A stretch of DNA of 60,000 nt from Polytrichum commune (lineage: Eukaryota > Streptophyta > Polytrichopsida > Polytrichales > Polytrichaceae). Both the position numbers and the translations under genes were made by a program. This document shows positions 1 to 10,619 of this stretch, one piece after another. Within the stretch, counting starts at the first letter, position 1. Each line of letters opens with the position of its first letter. Location: positions 39,888,527 through 39,948,526 of the forward strand of contig OX485808.1 in assembly GCA_950295325.1 (NCBI GenBank). The letters run 5' to 3'. The notes below the pieces were generated by a model. It saw only the letters and a program-made list of their open reading frames with translations. It was not told the DNA's origin and searched no databases.

Positions 1-559
1 AAACCACCCTTCTTTAGGCCCAAAATGAACACCCATTGGCCTAATATGGGCATTTAAACTCAACCCTTAAGGTCTCCTAGTGAGGTCACAAGCTTAGTTA
101 CTAACCCCGACCACAATTTAATGCTAACTAATTCCAACCCTTGCCTCAAACACAAGTTAACTGCTAACCCCCTTATACTCAATCTCACTCAAACGTAACG
201 TTTGCACTCTTTTTATGTCTTTTAGTTGTTATAGATCAAATTCAAATCCTAAGTATTACTGAATCCTAATCCTAACCCATATGTGGGCACACGCATTTGG
301 GCTCACACAGTTGCATTGGGAGCACATTGTAGTCCACCTAAAACCCTACAAGCTCCACATTTCACCTTGGTTTCTTCAATGGACATACACCTTGTACAAA
401 CATCATGGAGCACAAGCTCCATAAAAGTAGTGGAACTTCCCAGAGCTTCTTGGGATGGTCCTCCTCACCACCCTCCCCCACCGCATTATCCTTCAGGTGT
501 TTTGCTTTGAAGTGTTGCCTCGCACAAACAATTTTGACAAAACCAAAGGAGCTTACGTC

Positions 560-690
560 TCCATCTTATTCAACCATGTTCGCCCTCTCCCGCTTCAATT
601 CTTCCCTCTCCCTCCTCTCTTCTCCCACCATGTGTGTGTCTTCTCCAACCACCCTCTCCCTCTCCAATCCACATGCCCTCTCTCCTCGGG
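560..690. repeat. Pyrimidine-rich tract ending in a G8 run
   Basis: CT-rich sequence ends at a G8 run just before the family-C MITE. A second pyrimidine-rich tract with a C run lies at 1009-1120 beyond the MITE. They may be low-complexity leader-like DNA; no gene is attached. Confidence 0.6.
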
Positions 691-721
691 GGGGGCAGTG
701 TGTTAAAAAGTTAAGGATATA

Positions 722-981
722 GGTGCGAACAACCACTATTTTATAGGGGGTATTACTTTCAATTCTCTTCCTTTTTTCACATGCTATCATTATGTAATTT
801 TCTACTTTGGGTTAATAGAAAAATGGCTTCCATTATTTATAATTCCAAATTACCTATTATTCCATACCCTACAGTACTTTAAAGATGTCCAGTGCCATTT
901 TTGATACCCTATATTACTCTTAAGTCCATTTATAATTTTTTGCCCCCATGTTTTTAAAATACCCTATCATTTGTTCGCACG
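722..981. mobile_element. MITE with TA target duplication (family C)
   Basis: The ends GGTGCGAACAA (722-732) and TTGTTCGCACG (971-981) are inverted repeats, matching at 10 of 11 positions, and TA stands on both sides (720-721, 982-983). The 260-bp interior is AT-rich and non-coding. Size, ends and the TA duplication suggest a Tc1/mariner-type non-autonomous element. The short imperfect ATATA symmetry outside the ends leaves the exact boundary open by a few bases. Confidence 0.6.
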
Positions 982-983
982 TA

Positions 984-2110
984 TATTGCTACTCCAACCA
1001 ATGACTAACCCCCCCCCCCCCGAGCCTCTCTCTCTCTCTCTAACTCCCGGCCCCCTACTTCTTTGTTTCTTCCTCTCCTATCCTCTCTCTTCGCAATTCT
1101 TCCTCCTCCTCCGCCCCCCACAAATGCTTTTCTGCTTGACCGTTAGTTGATGACCCTTGCATGACTACTAGTTGGATACTAATTGCCAATTTGAAGCACT
1201 TTAGGTGAAATAAAGATTATTATAAAAAATCAAGTTATTTTGAGTACAAGCATATTAGATACATTTCCCATTTTCACCACAAATGAACTGCCAAACATTT
1301 TTGCAGCTTAGTGTGTTTGGGCCTTAAGATGCATCTACCTTAGGATACAAACTTAAGCAAAATTTTAATACGTAATATTGCACATAAACCCTTGAACTTC
1401 TGGCAAATACAGAAGTAAATAGTCACTTGAAAAGCTCTGTGACTAAACTTGGGGGTTAAATGATCGTTTGGCTCTGTGATTTTGTGTCATATTGGCAGCT
1501 TCGCGTTGGCTCGTTCCTTTGTTGTGATTTTACCTTGCAGTCATAATGTCATTCACATAAAATAAAAACAGGAAAAAAAAATGTAATCAAAACATTCATT
1601 TCAATACACATATTAAAAACACACACAGAGACACACATGATTTTGGGCGTCTATTTCAAAACATCCCAGCACTAGATTACACTGTGAATAAGGAAGTTTG
1701 ACTTTGAGGATCCGAATACACTTAACTAGGAAGTCTAGGTCCTTGAACCCTTCTGGGAGCTAGCTTTTGACTTAAGGAGCTAATAAAATATTAGTATATA
1801 TCACTGTGGTATTTGACCCATGTTGGAGCGTAGTGTAAATGCATTGAAGTTCAAACCAAGCCCAATTTGACTGTATTTTGAAAGTTATATCTCAAACTCA
1901 TTACTGCTCTTGAATTATGTCCTAGAATTTATATATTTTTATTAACATAATTAGGTAAATCTGAAAGTATATTCGTAGCTCAATTTCGTATTTGAATTTA
2001 TACATTCCAAGTGTCACACCATTGTTAATTCCAATACTAGTATACGTAACCTTACATTAGAGCCTCTTGGTCTAAAATGACCATTTGGCTTCTAATGTAT
2101 CTTGATTTTG
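984..2110. other. Gene-free intergenic DNA
   Basis: Contains the CT-rich tract 1009-1120, then AT-rich unassigned sequence. No frame, RNA gene or terminal repeat recognised. Confidence 0.5.
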
Positions 2111-2114
2111 TAAG

Positions 2115-2400
2115 GCAAAGCAATGAATAGGGAGAACCGACTGCTAGTTACAGATGAACTGGTTGGGTTTGAAACATAACCAGTTGAAGTTCAAGACTTC
2201 AATAAAATTACCCATCAATTTAGAGGAATCTGTGGAATATACCTCAAATCGTTGAAGAGAAACCGGACGTCACACCATGTAACCAATTGGACTTGGAAAC
2301 AATAAGATTTTGACAATTATGCCCAAGTACCTCCCCGGATACGGAGCCAAAGTATAATCTATGTAAAGTATTTTGAAGAGGGCACAAATTGGAATGACCG
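2115..2400 (+). pseudogene. Family Y repeat, copy 1: decayed unidentified reading frame
   Basis: From ATG at 2123 the frame reads MNREN, LVTDEL, then after a TAA PVEVQDF and FRGIC-GIYLK, and further on LDLET. The same residues in the same frame recur at 53590-53886 (minus) and 59924-60000 (plus). Shared protein wording across diverged copies points to a mobile element that once encoded protein. I cannot name the family. Confidence 0.45.
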
Positions 2401-2538
2401 TTGACATTCTCGACTTTGGATAATGGATTCCCTCGCAGTTCCATGAGCAGTATTTATTTCTCGGATCATGACCCACCACATTTCCTTACCAAAAGTGGGC
2501 CACATAAAGGCCACTCTGACATTTTGATTTTAGTTGTT

Positions 2539-2925
2539 AAGGTAGATGGGTCTAAAATGGTTACCTTTTCCAACTAGCCCACTCCTCCTAGGATATGAAA
2601 CATGCAAATTGTAAGTTACAAGATGGTTAGCAACTCCAAATAGAGGTTGTAGCTAGTTTCATCATAATTTTTAGAGCTCATTTGAACACCTTATTTATTA
2701 TCAAAGTGAAGATTCTCCTACTCATCGAATGATCATATAGGACGGTCTCCCTCCCGATTATGTTGACTTTCGAGTCCAGAATGGTTTTTATATTTTGAGC
2801 ACGCAATCCAATCTCTTATACACACACAGTTTTTTGGTATCCATTTTGGCGGTTGGAGCCATACCAAGCCACATACCACTCAAATATAGATGTCCTCATA
2901 AGAAAAATATTGGAACAAAGGTAGT
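2539..2925 (+). mobile_element. Family X element, copy 1
   Basis: Left end AAGGTAGATGGGTCTAAAAT; interior words GGATATGAAAC, CATTATCAAAGTGAAGATTC and CCACATACCACTCAAATATA recur in the copies at 20.4, 38.7 and 52.3 kb. Other copies show inverted AAGGTA...GGG ends. It is non-coding here and the right end is unclear. Confidence 0.6.
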
Positions 2926-3436
2926 CTGCCTCATACTCTAATAGAGTTGTACTTTAATTCAACCAAAGTTTTGGCCGGGAGTTGATTGTTTTGCATACAA
3001 TATTTTCCACAATTTGGTAAATTTTTGGTGCATGCTTGGAGTCGGTGTAGAGGTTTGAACAAAGAACATTCTATATTGGTTCATTAGGGGACAAACACAT
3101 TTTTGACATGCCAAGAGGTGCTAAATGGGTTTGGGCCCCCAATGAATCCATAAGAATGTCCTTCGTTAAAACCTTCACACCAACTCTAATCCCTCACATT
3201 ATATGAGCCAAGGTTGTGAACTACACAGGGTGAAACCAGTTGTTTCCAGCTCACCCTTCATGCATGCCCCATGTCAATTACGCAAAGCTATAGTTTCTTA
3301 TAGTATATCTCATTTTTTACCAGCAAAGATTGAATTGGTTGTATGGACATTATAAAACATTGACATCTTTACTTGGTAAAAATAATAATATAATTTCTAA
3401 AAGGATATAAGAGTGTGTGACTCCAAATGATAAGTG

Positions 3437-3459
3437 ACACTAAATATCATATTTAGTGT
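3437..3459. repeat. Perfect palindrome
   Basis: ACACTAAATAT and ATATTTAGTGT are exact complements around a single C. It abuts the truncated family-B MITE and may mark its broken side. Confidence 0.8.
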
Positions 3460-3568
3460 AGTTGGCACCTACGAACCCTCCCCCACTAGATTCCATCTAC
3501 ATTTGGACGGGTTGGTCCTTATTCCAACTAGAATCTAGTGGGTGAGTGGCGCACATGGAAGCTCACCC
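3455..3568. mobile_element. Truncated family-B MITE
   Basis: It aligns in reverse complement to 7015-7135: shared words include ATCTACATTTGG, CTAGAATCTAGTGGG and the end CATGGAAGCTCACCC, followed by TAA (3569-3571). The other terminus is missing. It starts at the edge of a perfect 11-bp palindrome (3437-3459). Confidence 0.68.
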
Positions 3569-4356
3569 TAATACATTCATAAGGACAGAAATTAAGCTAT
3601 GAAGCACTCACGCAGCTTGTTCCATGCAACAGATATTATTTCCATGAACCTCTCTCTCTCTCTCTCATACTTGCACAACATCACTTATATTTTGAGATCC
3701 CATGTTGGGTTTTGCAGTTGCAATTATCTTCGGACATAAATGTTGGTAACTTTGCAACTTTGCAGCAAGACTTCATGCATTCTTTTCACCCGAAACGCCT
3801 CACCAATCGCAATGACAATCTGTCACAATTTCGATCAGTGGCGGTGCTTGCATTTCAGACTTGGATGATATTGCCCTAGCTAGAAACTATCCCTTCCCCA
3901 GAGAGTAAGCGCCGGTCAAAGTTTTTGTTGTCACAGTGATCAACATTACATATTTACTTTGTGAGCATATAAAGAGGATTCCAATGCACCAAAGAACACG
4001 TCACCTGGATTGAGTATGCAAAGAGTTATCACAGGTTTTAAGTTAATTTTTTACACCGCCCACATGAGGTTAAGCATTCACTGAACATAAGTGTCAACGT
4101 GTGACGCAAGCTAAGAAATTGGGTGAAAGAAGAAGGCAACCACTCAAGCTTCAACAATGCAAGGGTTGGTAGGCTTAGGAGTTTGGGAGAGGTGGGTCGT
4201 TGCAGGGAGTTGGTTTATTATAGGCCAAGTCCCCTCAACTTAATATTGTCTGAACTTTGAGTGGACCTGCTGAGGGACCAGATCGGAGCAAGGAGCGAGT
4301 GGGGTCGAGATTCAAGCACAATGAGGCAGGTCAATATGCCTTTAGGGTCCAACTTA

Positions 4357-4940
4357 AGGCCACTTCACACATGAGCCAAGAGCCGTCGTGACCTTATAAT
4401 GGTGAGGACCCTTGATTCTCATCCAAAGGCCGTACCATGGGTGTTGGGAAAGCCGTTTTATGTAGTCACGGGCCCTCAAGCATAGTGTGAAGTGAGAATG
4501 GACCATGTTGCGGGGCCATTACATATTTTGTTGGCGGGAAAAGAGAGGAGGATTTGGTTTAATATAATATGTCTCAAACTTTATCAATTTAAGAGAATTA
4601 TTTGGTGGTGTTAGTGTGTCATGGAATCTAACCTCGAATCTATTTTAGAATCTTCCTTGCTGGGAAATTTTATTAAAAAAAAGTCACGGTCTCCCGAAAT
4701 TTTCATCATGCCCATCTCTTGGAGGTGGGCCTGATGCAAATTCCGGTAGACCATGCACCCTTATCCACAAACTGCCATGTAGGACTTCATGTAGACTTTT
4801 CATCCACGAACTTTTCTTTGGGCCTTTAGACTTTCACCTCCTAGTGTGAAGTGAACTTGGACGGTCTCCACCTTTTCGGCCAATGAGGGCTCTTACATTG
4901 CCATGGTCAAGGGCCTTCAGCCTTGTGTGTGAAGTGGCCC
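4357..4940. mobile_element. Tourist-like MITE, family A copy 1
   Basis: The termini AGGCCACTTCACACATGAG and the complement of TTGTGTGTGAAGTGGCCC are inverted repeats, flanked by a perfect TTA duplication (4354-4356 and 4941-4943). The 584-bp interior is non-coding and aligns with copies 2 and 3, for example CAAGAGCCGT near the left end and AAGTGAACTTGGAC near the right end. A 3-bp TTA/TAA duplication is characteristic of PIF/Harbinger (Tourist) elements. Confidence 0.8.
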
Positions 4941-5539
4941 TTAGGCGAGGGCGACAGCAAGCCTACGTGATGCATGACGCAGTCTTGGCTTTTGGGTTGT
5001 GGTTTCTGCTGGGCCTAGCAGTTGGTTGAAGGAAGCTAGGCTTGTTGGGTTCAACAATCCGTAGAATATTAAGCATTGACTATATTCATAGAAAATTGGG
5101 TTGACCCTATTTTGGTCCCATTTTGCTAACCATAGTATCTATTATTTATTATGCCAATATATGCATAAATACTCTCAGATGCTTAAAGTGTTGGTTTAAG
5201 CGCCCTCCACCTTATGTGAGCTTGTCTGGTTCTGTATTGCAGTAGTTTACTTTCAAGAGCAAGTTTTGGAGCGGATTTATATATCAAACCTACTTTAAGC
5301 CATCTCTGTAGCAACCCATTGTCACTTTTTATGGTTCAAGCAAAGGGTAGGTTTTAGAATTGGCAGATTCCAAATGGCAAGTACTGTATAAATTAGAGCC
5401 GGTTCACTTGGGATCCCAATTCCCGAGTCCCACTCATGTGTCAACAAGGTCCAACATGGAGGCAAAAACCCAACTTTTGAACTCCAAGAGTATCCCTAAA
5501 AGTCGGATCCTTATTATTTATGCAAAAAAAATTCCTCAA

Positions 5540-5585
5540 GACTTGTGTTGAGAGTTGGGTCTAGCTTTTTCGCTCAACACAAGTC
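5540..5585. repeat. Perfect 13-bp hairpin beside the duplication edge
   Basis: GACTTGTGTTGAG (5540-5552) and CTCAACACAAGTC (5573-5585) are exact complements around a 20-base loop. It sits just outside the outermost block of the left arm. Confidence 0.8.
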
Positions 5586-5589
5586 CCGA

Positions 5590-6900
5590 GCCTCACCTTC
5601 AATAGAGATCCATTCAGCACATGATCAACTCGCTCAATGCAGTTCAATGTGGACACCACCCATCCATAATAGAAGTTATATATTTCTCATTTCAAGAATT
5701 CCAACCTTTGTGGACTAGGCTCTGAGAAGTTCATCATTAGTTTCAATGGTTCATGCCCATCATGTTCTTCTGTCTTATATTGCAAGAGGACAACACTTGC
5801 CGTAGACATTCAGCACAGAAGCAGATTTGCACAGTAGCTGCTCCATTGCAGGTGAATCAGAGACAAAAACTTTCATGGTGCAATGGAAATGCACTTTTAT
5901 TATACAATATAATTCCATTCGTGTATGTTGATGATCATAACACTGATGTACCTGCACAAACAGCTGCGAGACAAAAAGCGTTCAATCTATACAGAACAAT
6001 TGCGTGCCTACGACGAATTGATTTTGCACAAGGCACATTATAACTATTATCTGGGTATGGAAACTGCCACTATGAAGGGGTGTCGAATCCTGATGTAACC
6101 AAGCAGCCAGATCTGCAGCCACAAGATTAAGATTGCAAATTATAGCTGCGAAAGGTTGATTAAATTCTCCAGCACATCTCTTTCATGGCTCAGGCATTGA
6201 AAAGTGCCATTGATCAGCTCCATCTTAACCTGAGTATTAAAAGTATCCTGTACATACCCGGTGAGCACTAGTACAAATGCTGCATATTTCTGCTCACCGG
6301 GTATATACAGATATCATTGATAACCAGGTTATCTCTGTCTGCCTAGGCGATTTCTTCTTTAAAAAATGCCATAGACCCCCCTGTAGCTGACACATGAATT
6401 CTTCCACAATTAACAACTTGTCATGGTGCTTGATCCATGTTCTTCATTGAGAGCTGCACCTTCTCCTTAACCTCGGCTATATCTCTGCCCAATGTGGTGA
6501 GGATCCTCATGTATCCGCATGCCTTCAAATGGATGCGTCACGGGAGGGTTGGGGCTCAAACCTGGGATGATCAGTCCTTGTGAGCTTAGACAATCTGCTC
6601 CAGAATATTTGCTTTCCATAGAAGTTGCACTTTGATCATTACTTCCACTCCCGTACACTGGGATCATGATTAAGCCTTTGATGAGGGGGATTCTGCACAT
6701 GGAACATGTATTTGGCTGGAGATCGCGATTGAGCCAGGCATACAGACATGGGTTGCAATGCAAGTGAGTGCAGGTAGTAATGAAAGGGTCATTTGCTGCT
6801 TCTAAACAAAATTTTGCAATCCCAAAATGTTCTCCCCCTGCGAAGCTGATCCTGAGTCCATGGTCTTGGTTACATAATCCTGTGTCATTGCAAACATTTG
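5590..6900. repeat. Left arm of a large imperfect inverted duplication
   Basis: Three blocks match the right arm in reverse order and orientation: 5590-5665 with 10535-10605, 5925-6300 with 9130-9510, and 6300-6720 with 8706-9130. The arms share the RING pseudogene and the DLQPQD gene end. The right arm carries an extra 0.75 kb between its blocks (about 9520-10260) and the left arm lacks the sequence at 10260-10530. Confidence 0.75.
5925..6130 (+). pseudogene. Unidentified gene end, left copy
   Basis: The frame holds QTAARQKAFN, then after a shift EQLRAYDELILHKAHYNYY, then after another shift YEGVSNPDVTK and DLQPQD-stop. The right-arm copy (9313-9510, minus) keeps most of this in one frame, and both end at the same TAA after DLQPQD. 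Conservation of frame and stop in two diverged copies supports a former protein C-terminus. I do not recognise the family. It runs convergent to the RING copy P1. Confidence 0.45.
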
Positions 6901-6904
6901 ACAC
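6467..6904 (-). pseudogene. RING-finger E3 ligase fragment, RMA/RNF185-like (copy P1)
   Basis: The 145-codon minus-strand frame holds a recognisable C3HC4 RING close to RMA/RNF185 ubiquitin ligases: FCLEAANDP, CTHLHCNPCLYAWLN, CSMCRIPL, then IPVYGSGS. RMA proteins have the order CNICLE, CGHLFCWPCLYRWL, CPVC, IPIYGRG. The first zinc-binding cysteine is replaced (AKFC instead of CNIC), so this copy cannot form a standard RING. Homology to copies P2 and P3 runs on downstream to about 6290, through a tail whose best-preserved version (P3) reads EEFMRQLQGVYHG. No membrane anchor typical of RMA proteins is visible. It lies in the left arm of an inverted duplication and is interpreted as a dead gene copy. 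Confidence 0.6.
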
Positions 6905-7014
6905 ATCACACTATGCGACGGATCAACCAGGTTGCGTTAAATACTGTAATCCAAATAGTGTTCTCAAGTTCATATTTCTAATAACAATGTTAAAGCTCTA
7001 TGTTGAGGGCATTA

Positions 7015-7383
7015 GGATGAGTTTCCATATAGGCCACTCGCCCACCAGGATCTAGTGGGAACAAGGACAAACCCACCCAAATGTAGATGGATTATGGTGG
7101 GGTTGGGTTCGTATGTGTCAACTAGATATTCTCATTTCTCAAATTTGGGCCCACCTACTAACCACATCCTCCAGGTTAAAACCTCCTCCTCCTAAAACTA
7201 GTCTTCCTGCAGTGACCGGCACTTGTAAATTAAAAGGTGCTTTAGTGGGCGCATGAAAGTCTATCGACCCGTGTCAAACAACCCACCACATTGTGGTTGA
7301 CCGCCAGCTTGTGTTTATCTACATGCAAAAACCTCCAACCCACTAGAATCTAGTGGGCGAGCGGCCTACATGGAAACTCGCCC
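7015..7383. mobile_element. Tourist-like MITE, family B, complete
   Basis: Long inverted ends of about 45 bp: GGATGAGTTTCCATATAGGC, with CTCGCCCAC and CTAGTGGG following, match the complement of the right end (CACTAGAATCTAGTGGGCGA, then CATGGAAACTCGCCC). TTA stands on both sides (7012-7014, 7384-7386). The 369-bp interior is non-coding. It lies between the two arms of the inverted duplication. Confidence 0.72.
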
Positions 7384-7389
7384 TTATTA

Positions 7390-8130
7390 GTTGGCCGGTA
7401 ATCTAGAAGACTAGTACATCCGCCAAACCCTAAAGATGGCGAAAGTGAAGCTAGGGTCTAGTCTTGCTGAGAGAATCAACACATTCCTGCATTTGGGTCT
7501 TAATTGGGTCCAAGAGCACTTCACGTTCCCTATGTTTAGGGTTTATGTCTAAGGGTTAAGCTTAACATTTAGCGTCTAAAAGCGCAACACTCAACAGCAA
7601 GCATTTGGCCTAAAACACGATCCACTTATTGCATAGTACTCTCAAATCGGATTCATGAATGTCCTTCTTCGCAAGCATACAATTGCGCTCGTCTGGATTC
7701 CTCTAATTACACTTGGTTTCTACCTAATTTTTCTTCACATGTGGGGATGCATTCACAGGTAAGAAAAAGTAAATGGCCATGGGAGGCTACGGGATGGCTG
7801 AATAATGCCTTACAAGCACATGTACGTACGATCAGCATAAGAATCATGAACATAGCCTCTCTTAATCAAATCGCAGGAAATCACGAGAACCCACCACATG
7901 ACCTACTGAAGACAACAGTAATTCGCAACAAAACACACTCTACCACACACTGAAAGTATTTCTCTGGTTTAGTGGGCCAATGAGACTCCTTGGGAACCAT
8001 GACGCTGATCTCCTAGAGCCTAAATTCCTGCTGTTCAAGACAAAGCAAAGTGCGAACTTCCGAGGTTCACAGATAGATTGTTCAGGGGTCTTTCTGAAAC
8101 TTGTAGAAATTATGTTTTCAGCGTCTCCAG
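7390..8130. other. Spacer of the inverted duplication, no gene recognised
   Basis: Lies between the family-B MITE and RING copy P2. Short overlapping frames on both strands have no recognisable domain. Confidence 0.45.
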
Positions 8131-8134
8131 CCAA

Positions 8135-8455
8135 ATCCATGTCCCCCTCGTGAGAGGTTTAAACATCATCCCATCGTGCAGGAGTAATGTTCATATTGCA
8201 ACTTCTACGGGAAAGAAACATCATGGAGCGGGTTGCCCAAGCTCGCAAGGAATGATCATCTCAAGTTTGAGCCTTAACCCTCCTGCGGCGCATCCAACGG
8301 AAGGTAGATATATATGGAGATCCTCACTACATTGGGCAGAGAAATTGCCGAGGTTTATTTATTGTGGAAGAATTCATGCGTCAGTGGCAGGGGTTCTATC
8401 AGGGCATTTATCTAGAAGTCGACCAAGGTGACAGAGATATATAGCTTCACTGGGT
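8135..8455 (+). pseudogene. RING-gene fragment, copy P2 (RING itself missing)
   Basis: This copy starts just after the last RING cysteines (PLVRGLNIIP matches PLIKGLNIIP of P3) and continues through SSQGMIISSLS and NPPAAHP to the VEEFMRQ tail, where it stops at TAG within DRDI. It lies in the same orientation as P3, about 570 bp upstream of it, forming a diverged tandem pair. The RING cysteines are absent, so it is non-functional. Confidence 0.55.
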
Positions 8456-8705
8456 ATGTACAGGATATCATTGGTACTTGTTGGAATTCGAAGACCCTAA
8501 GGTAGCTCGTATTGAAAGGTCTCAAGTGACCTTAAGCATCATAGGTGAGTAGATGAACAACCAAGCGATTGGTGTTCTAGTATCTTGACCCGAAGCGTCA
8601 AGAGACTATAAGTGTAATCTACATATAAATAATGAGGCTCATCAACTTCTACCGAAAATATGCCATAGCCTCCCTGCAGCTGATGCTTGCATTGTTCCCA
8701 AACAC

Positions 8706-9145
8706 CTTATGCAGCCAAATGCATGCCCCGTGTGCAGAATCCCCCTCATCAAAGGCCTAAACATCATCCCAGTGTGCGGGAGTGGAGGTAATGATCAAAG
8801 TGCAACTTCTATGGAAAACAAACATCCTGGAGCAGATTGTCGAAGCTCACAAGGAATGATCATCTCAAGTTTTGAGTCCCAACCCTCCTGCGGCACATCC
8901 AACGCAAGGTACGTAGACATATGAGGATCCTCACCACATTGCGCAGAGAGATAGCCGAGTTTACAGAAATTATGCAGCCCTCAGTGAACAACATGGATCA
9001 AACAGAGTGGTTTGTGAATCGTGGAAGAATTCATGCGTCAGCTACAGGGAGTCTATCATGGCATTTTTTCAGAAGAAGTCGACCAGGGTGACAGAGAAAA
9101 CCTGAGTATCAATGATATCATGTACATACCCAGTGAGAGGGACCA
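8706..9145 (+). pseudogene. RING-gene fragment, copy P3 (5-prime truncated)
   Basis: It begins abruptly at MQPNACPVCRIPLIKG, equivalent to LQPNTCSMCRIPLIKG of P1, so all but the last CPVC pair of the RING is lost. Downstream it follows P1 closely. It preserves the best version of the tail (VEEFMRQLQGVYHG, then DRENLSINDIMYIP), which stays open for about 38 codons. At the truncation point (about 8650-8700) lies a short inverted copy of the tail region, equivalent to 6358-6410. It is the right-arm partner of P1. Confidence 0.55.
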
Positions 9146-9312
9146 CCCGTCAAAAATATGCATCCATTTCTACTAGTGCTCACTTGATTTGTACAGGATG
9201 TCATTAATTCTCAGCTTAAGATGCAGCTGATTGATGACATTTTTCAATGTCTGAGCCATGAAGAGATGTGCTGGTATATCGAATCAACCTCCCGCGGCTA
9301 TAAATTGCGATC

Positions 9313-9510
9313 TTAATCTTGTGGCTGCAGATCTCGCTTGGTTACATCGGGATTCAAAACTCCTTCGTAGTCGACAGAATCCATACCCGAATAATAGTTA
9401 TAGTGTGCCTTGTGCAAAATCGACCCGTCGTAGGCACACGATCTTTCTCTATAGATTGAACACTTTTTGTGTCGCGGCTGTTTGTGTAGGGAAATTAGTG
9501 TGGTGATCAT
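9313..9510 (-). pseudogene. Unidentified gene end, right copy
   Basis: This 65-codon frame contains SILHKAHYNYYSGMD, YEGVLNPDVTK and DLQPQD-stop and matches the left-arm copy at 5925-6130 in inverted orientation. An in-frame TAG in the alternative frame upstream and the frame differences between the copies show decay. The function is unknown. Confidence 0.45.
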
Positions 9511-10619
9511 CCGTATAGATGGAGGGAATTATATTGTATAAAAGTGTGAGGATGAATAGTGCCGATACTTTTAGTGAATATTGTTGCTATGAGTAGTATT
9601 TTCAGTAGGTAGTGTTGAGATTAACAATGTTCTTAGATTTCTTGGTGGCACTAATTCATGGTGTTAAAAAAATTAGTAACACTTTCACTAATTTTTCACA
9701 CACATTATTAGCCTTCCTTCACTAATTAGGATAACCAATGTAGTTAATGATGAACTTCTCAGGGTTAATTTTACAATTGTTTACCATTTCCTTACCCTAG
9801 TTTACAAAGGTTAGAATGCTTGTAATGAGAAATGTAGAACTATTATGAGGTAGAGTAGGCTAATTTGGTTAGCTTTCTTTATCAGACACTTATTTTTGGC
9901 GCCTAAATGGCAGCACAATCGCTCTAATTTGGTGGGTGAGTAATACATGTTATTTTAGCCGCCGCCCTGATGATATTTGGGTTAGTCACCTTCGCAAAAG
10001 TCAAACTACACCCACCATCCTCCATAATAAGGAGTGTTGTCCACCGAACTATGACATGCTTGATTTTAGTGGACAAGGTGGGCAAATTAGGAGGTGGCAA
10101 CTTGGACAAATGAGGAGGCACCATGTGACTATGAAGTGTGCCGACCAACTTGTGTTTTGGGCATTCTATAATGAAAAGCTAGTTTTGCAACATTTCATCT
10201 TACCCATGACCACTTTAGAGACATGACACAATCAATATTGACATTGAACTCAGTTTCTCTTGGCAAATGGCACATGTAGAATCTACTAGTGATGCCGTCC
10301 ACTTATACAACATTGAACAATGGAAGAGTTCCCCCTTATAACACCAGATTAGGAAGCAGAAAATCTTTGATTCCAAAGCCTAGATCAACACCTTCCTCAA
10401 CTCCAATTTCAACAATTTCGATTTCTTTGGTCTTGATTCACAATTGCTAACTTGCTCAAGCTTCTAATGCTCAAATCCATCAACTGGGTGATTCCACAGG
10501 CTGGAGGTGTCCACAACCTCATCTACCTTATTGATGGATGGTGTTCATTTTGAACTGCATTGAGCAAGTTGATCATGTGCTGAATGGGTCTCTATTGGAT
10601 GCAAACACAGAAGACGGAA

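Larger units (their letters stand above)
8706..10605. repeat. Right arm of the large inverted duplication
   Basis: Reverse-complement partner of 5590-6900. The block nearest the outer end (10535-10605) reads TTGAGCAAGTTGATCATGTG, whose complement appears with one change at about 5611-5630. The stretch 9520-10260 is AT-rich and not shared with the left arm, so it was either inserted here or lost there. Confidence 0.75.

Noticed and set aside
4985-5062. tRNA-like A box (CTAGCAGTTGG) and B box (GGGTTCAACAATCC), possible SINE or tRNA
   Set aside because: The spacing is plausible, but no cloverleaf, 3-prime tail or second copy can be seen.
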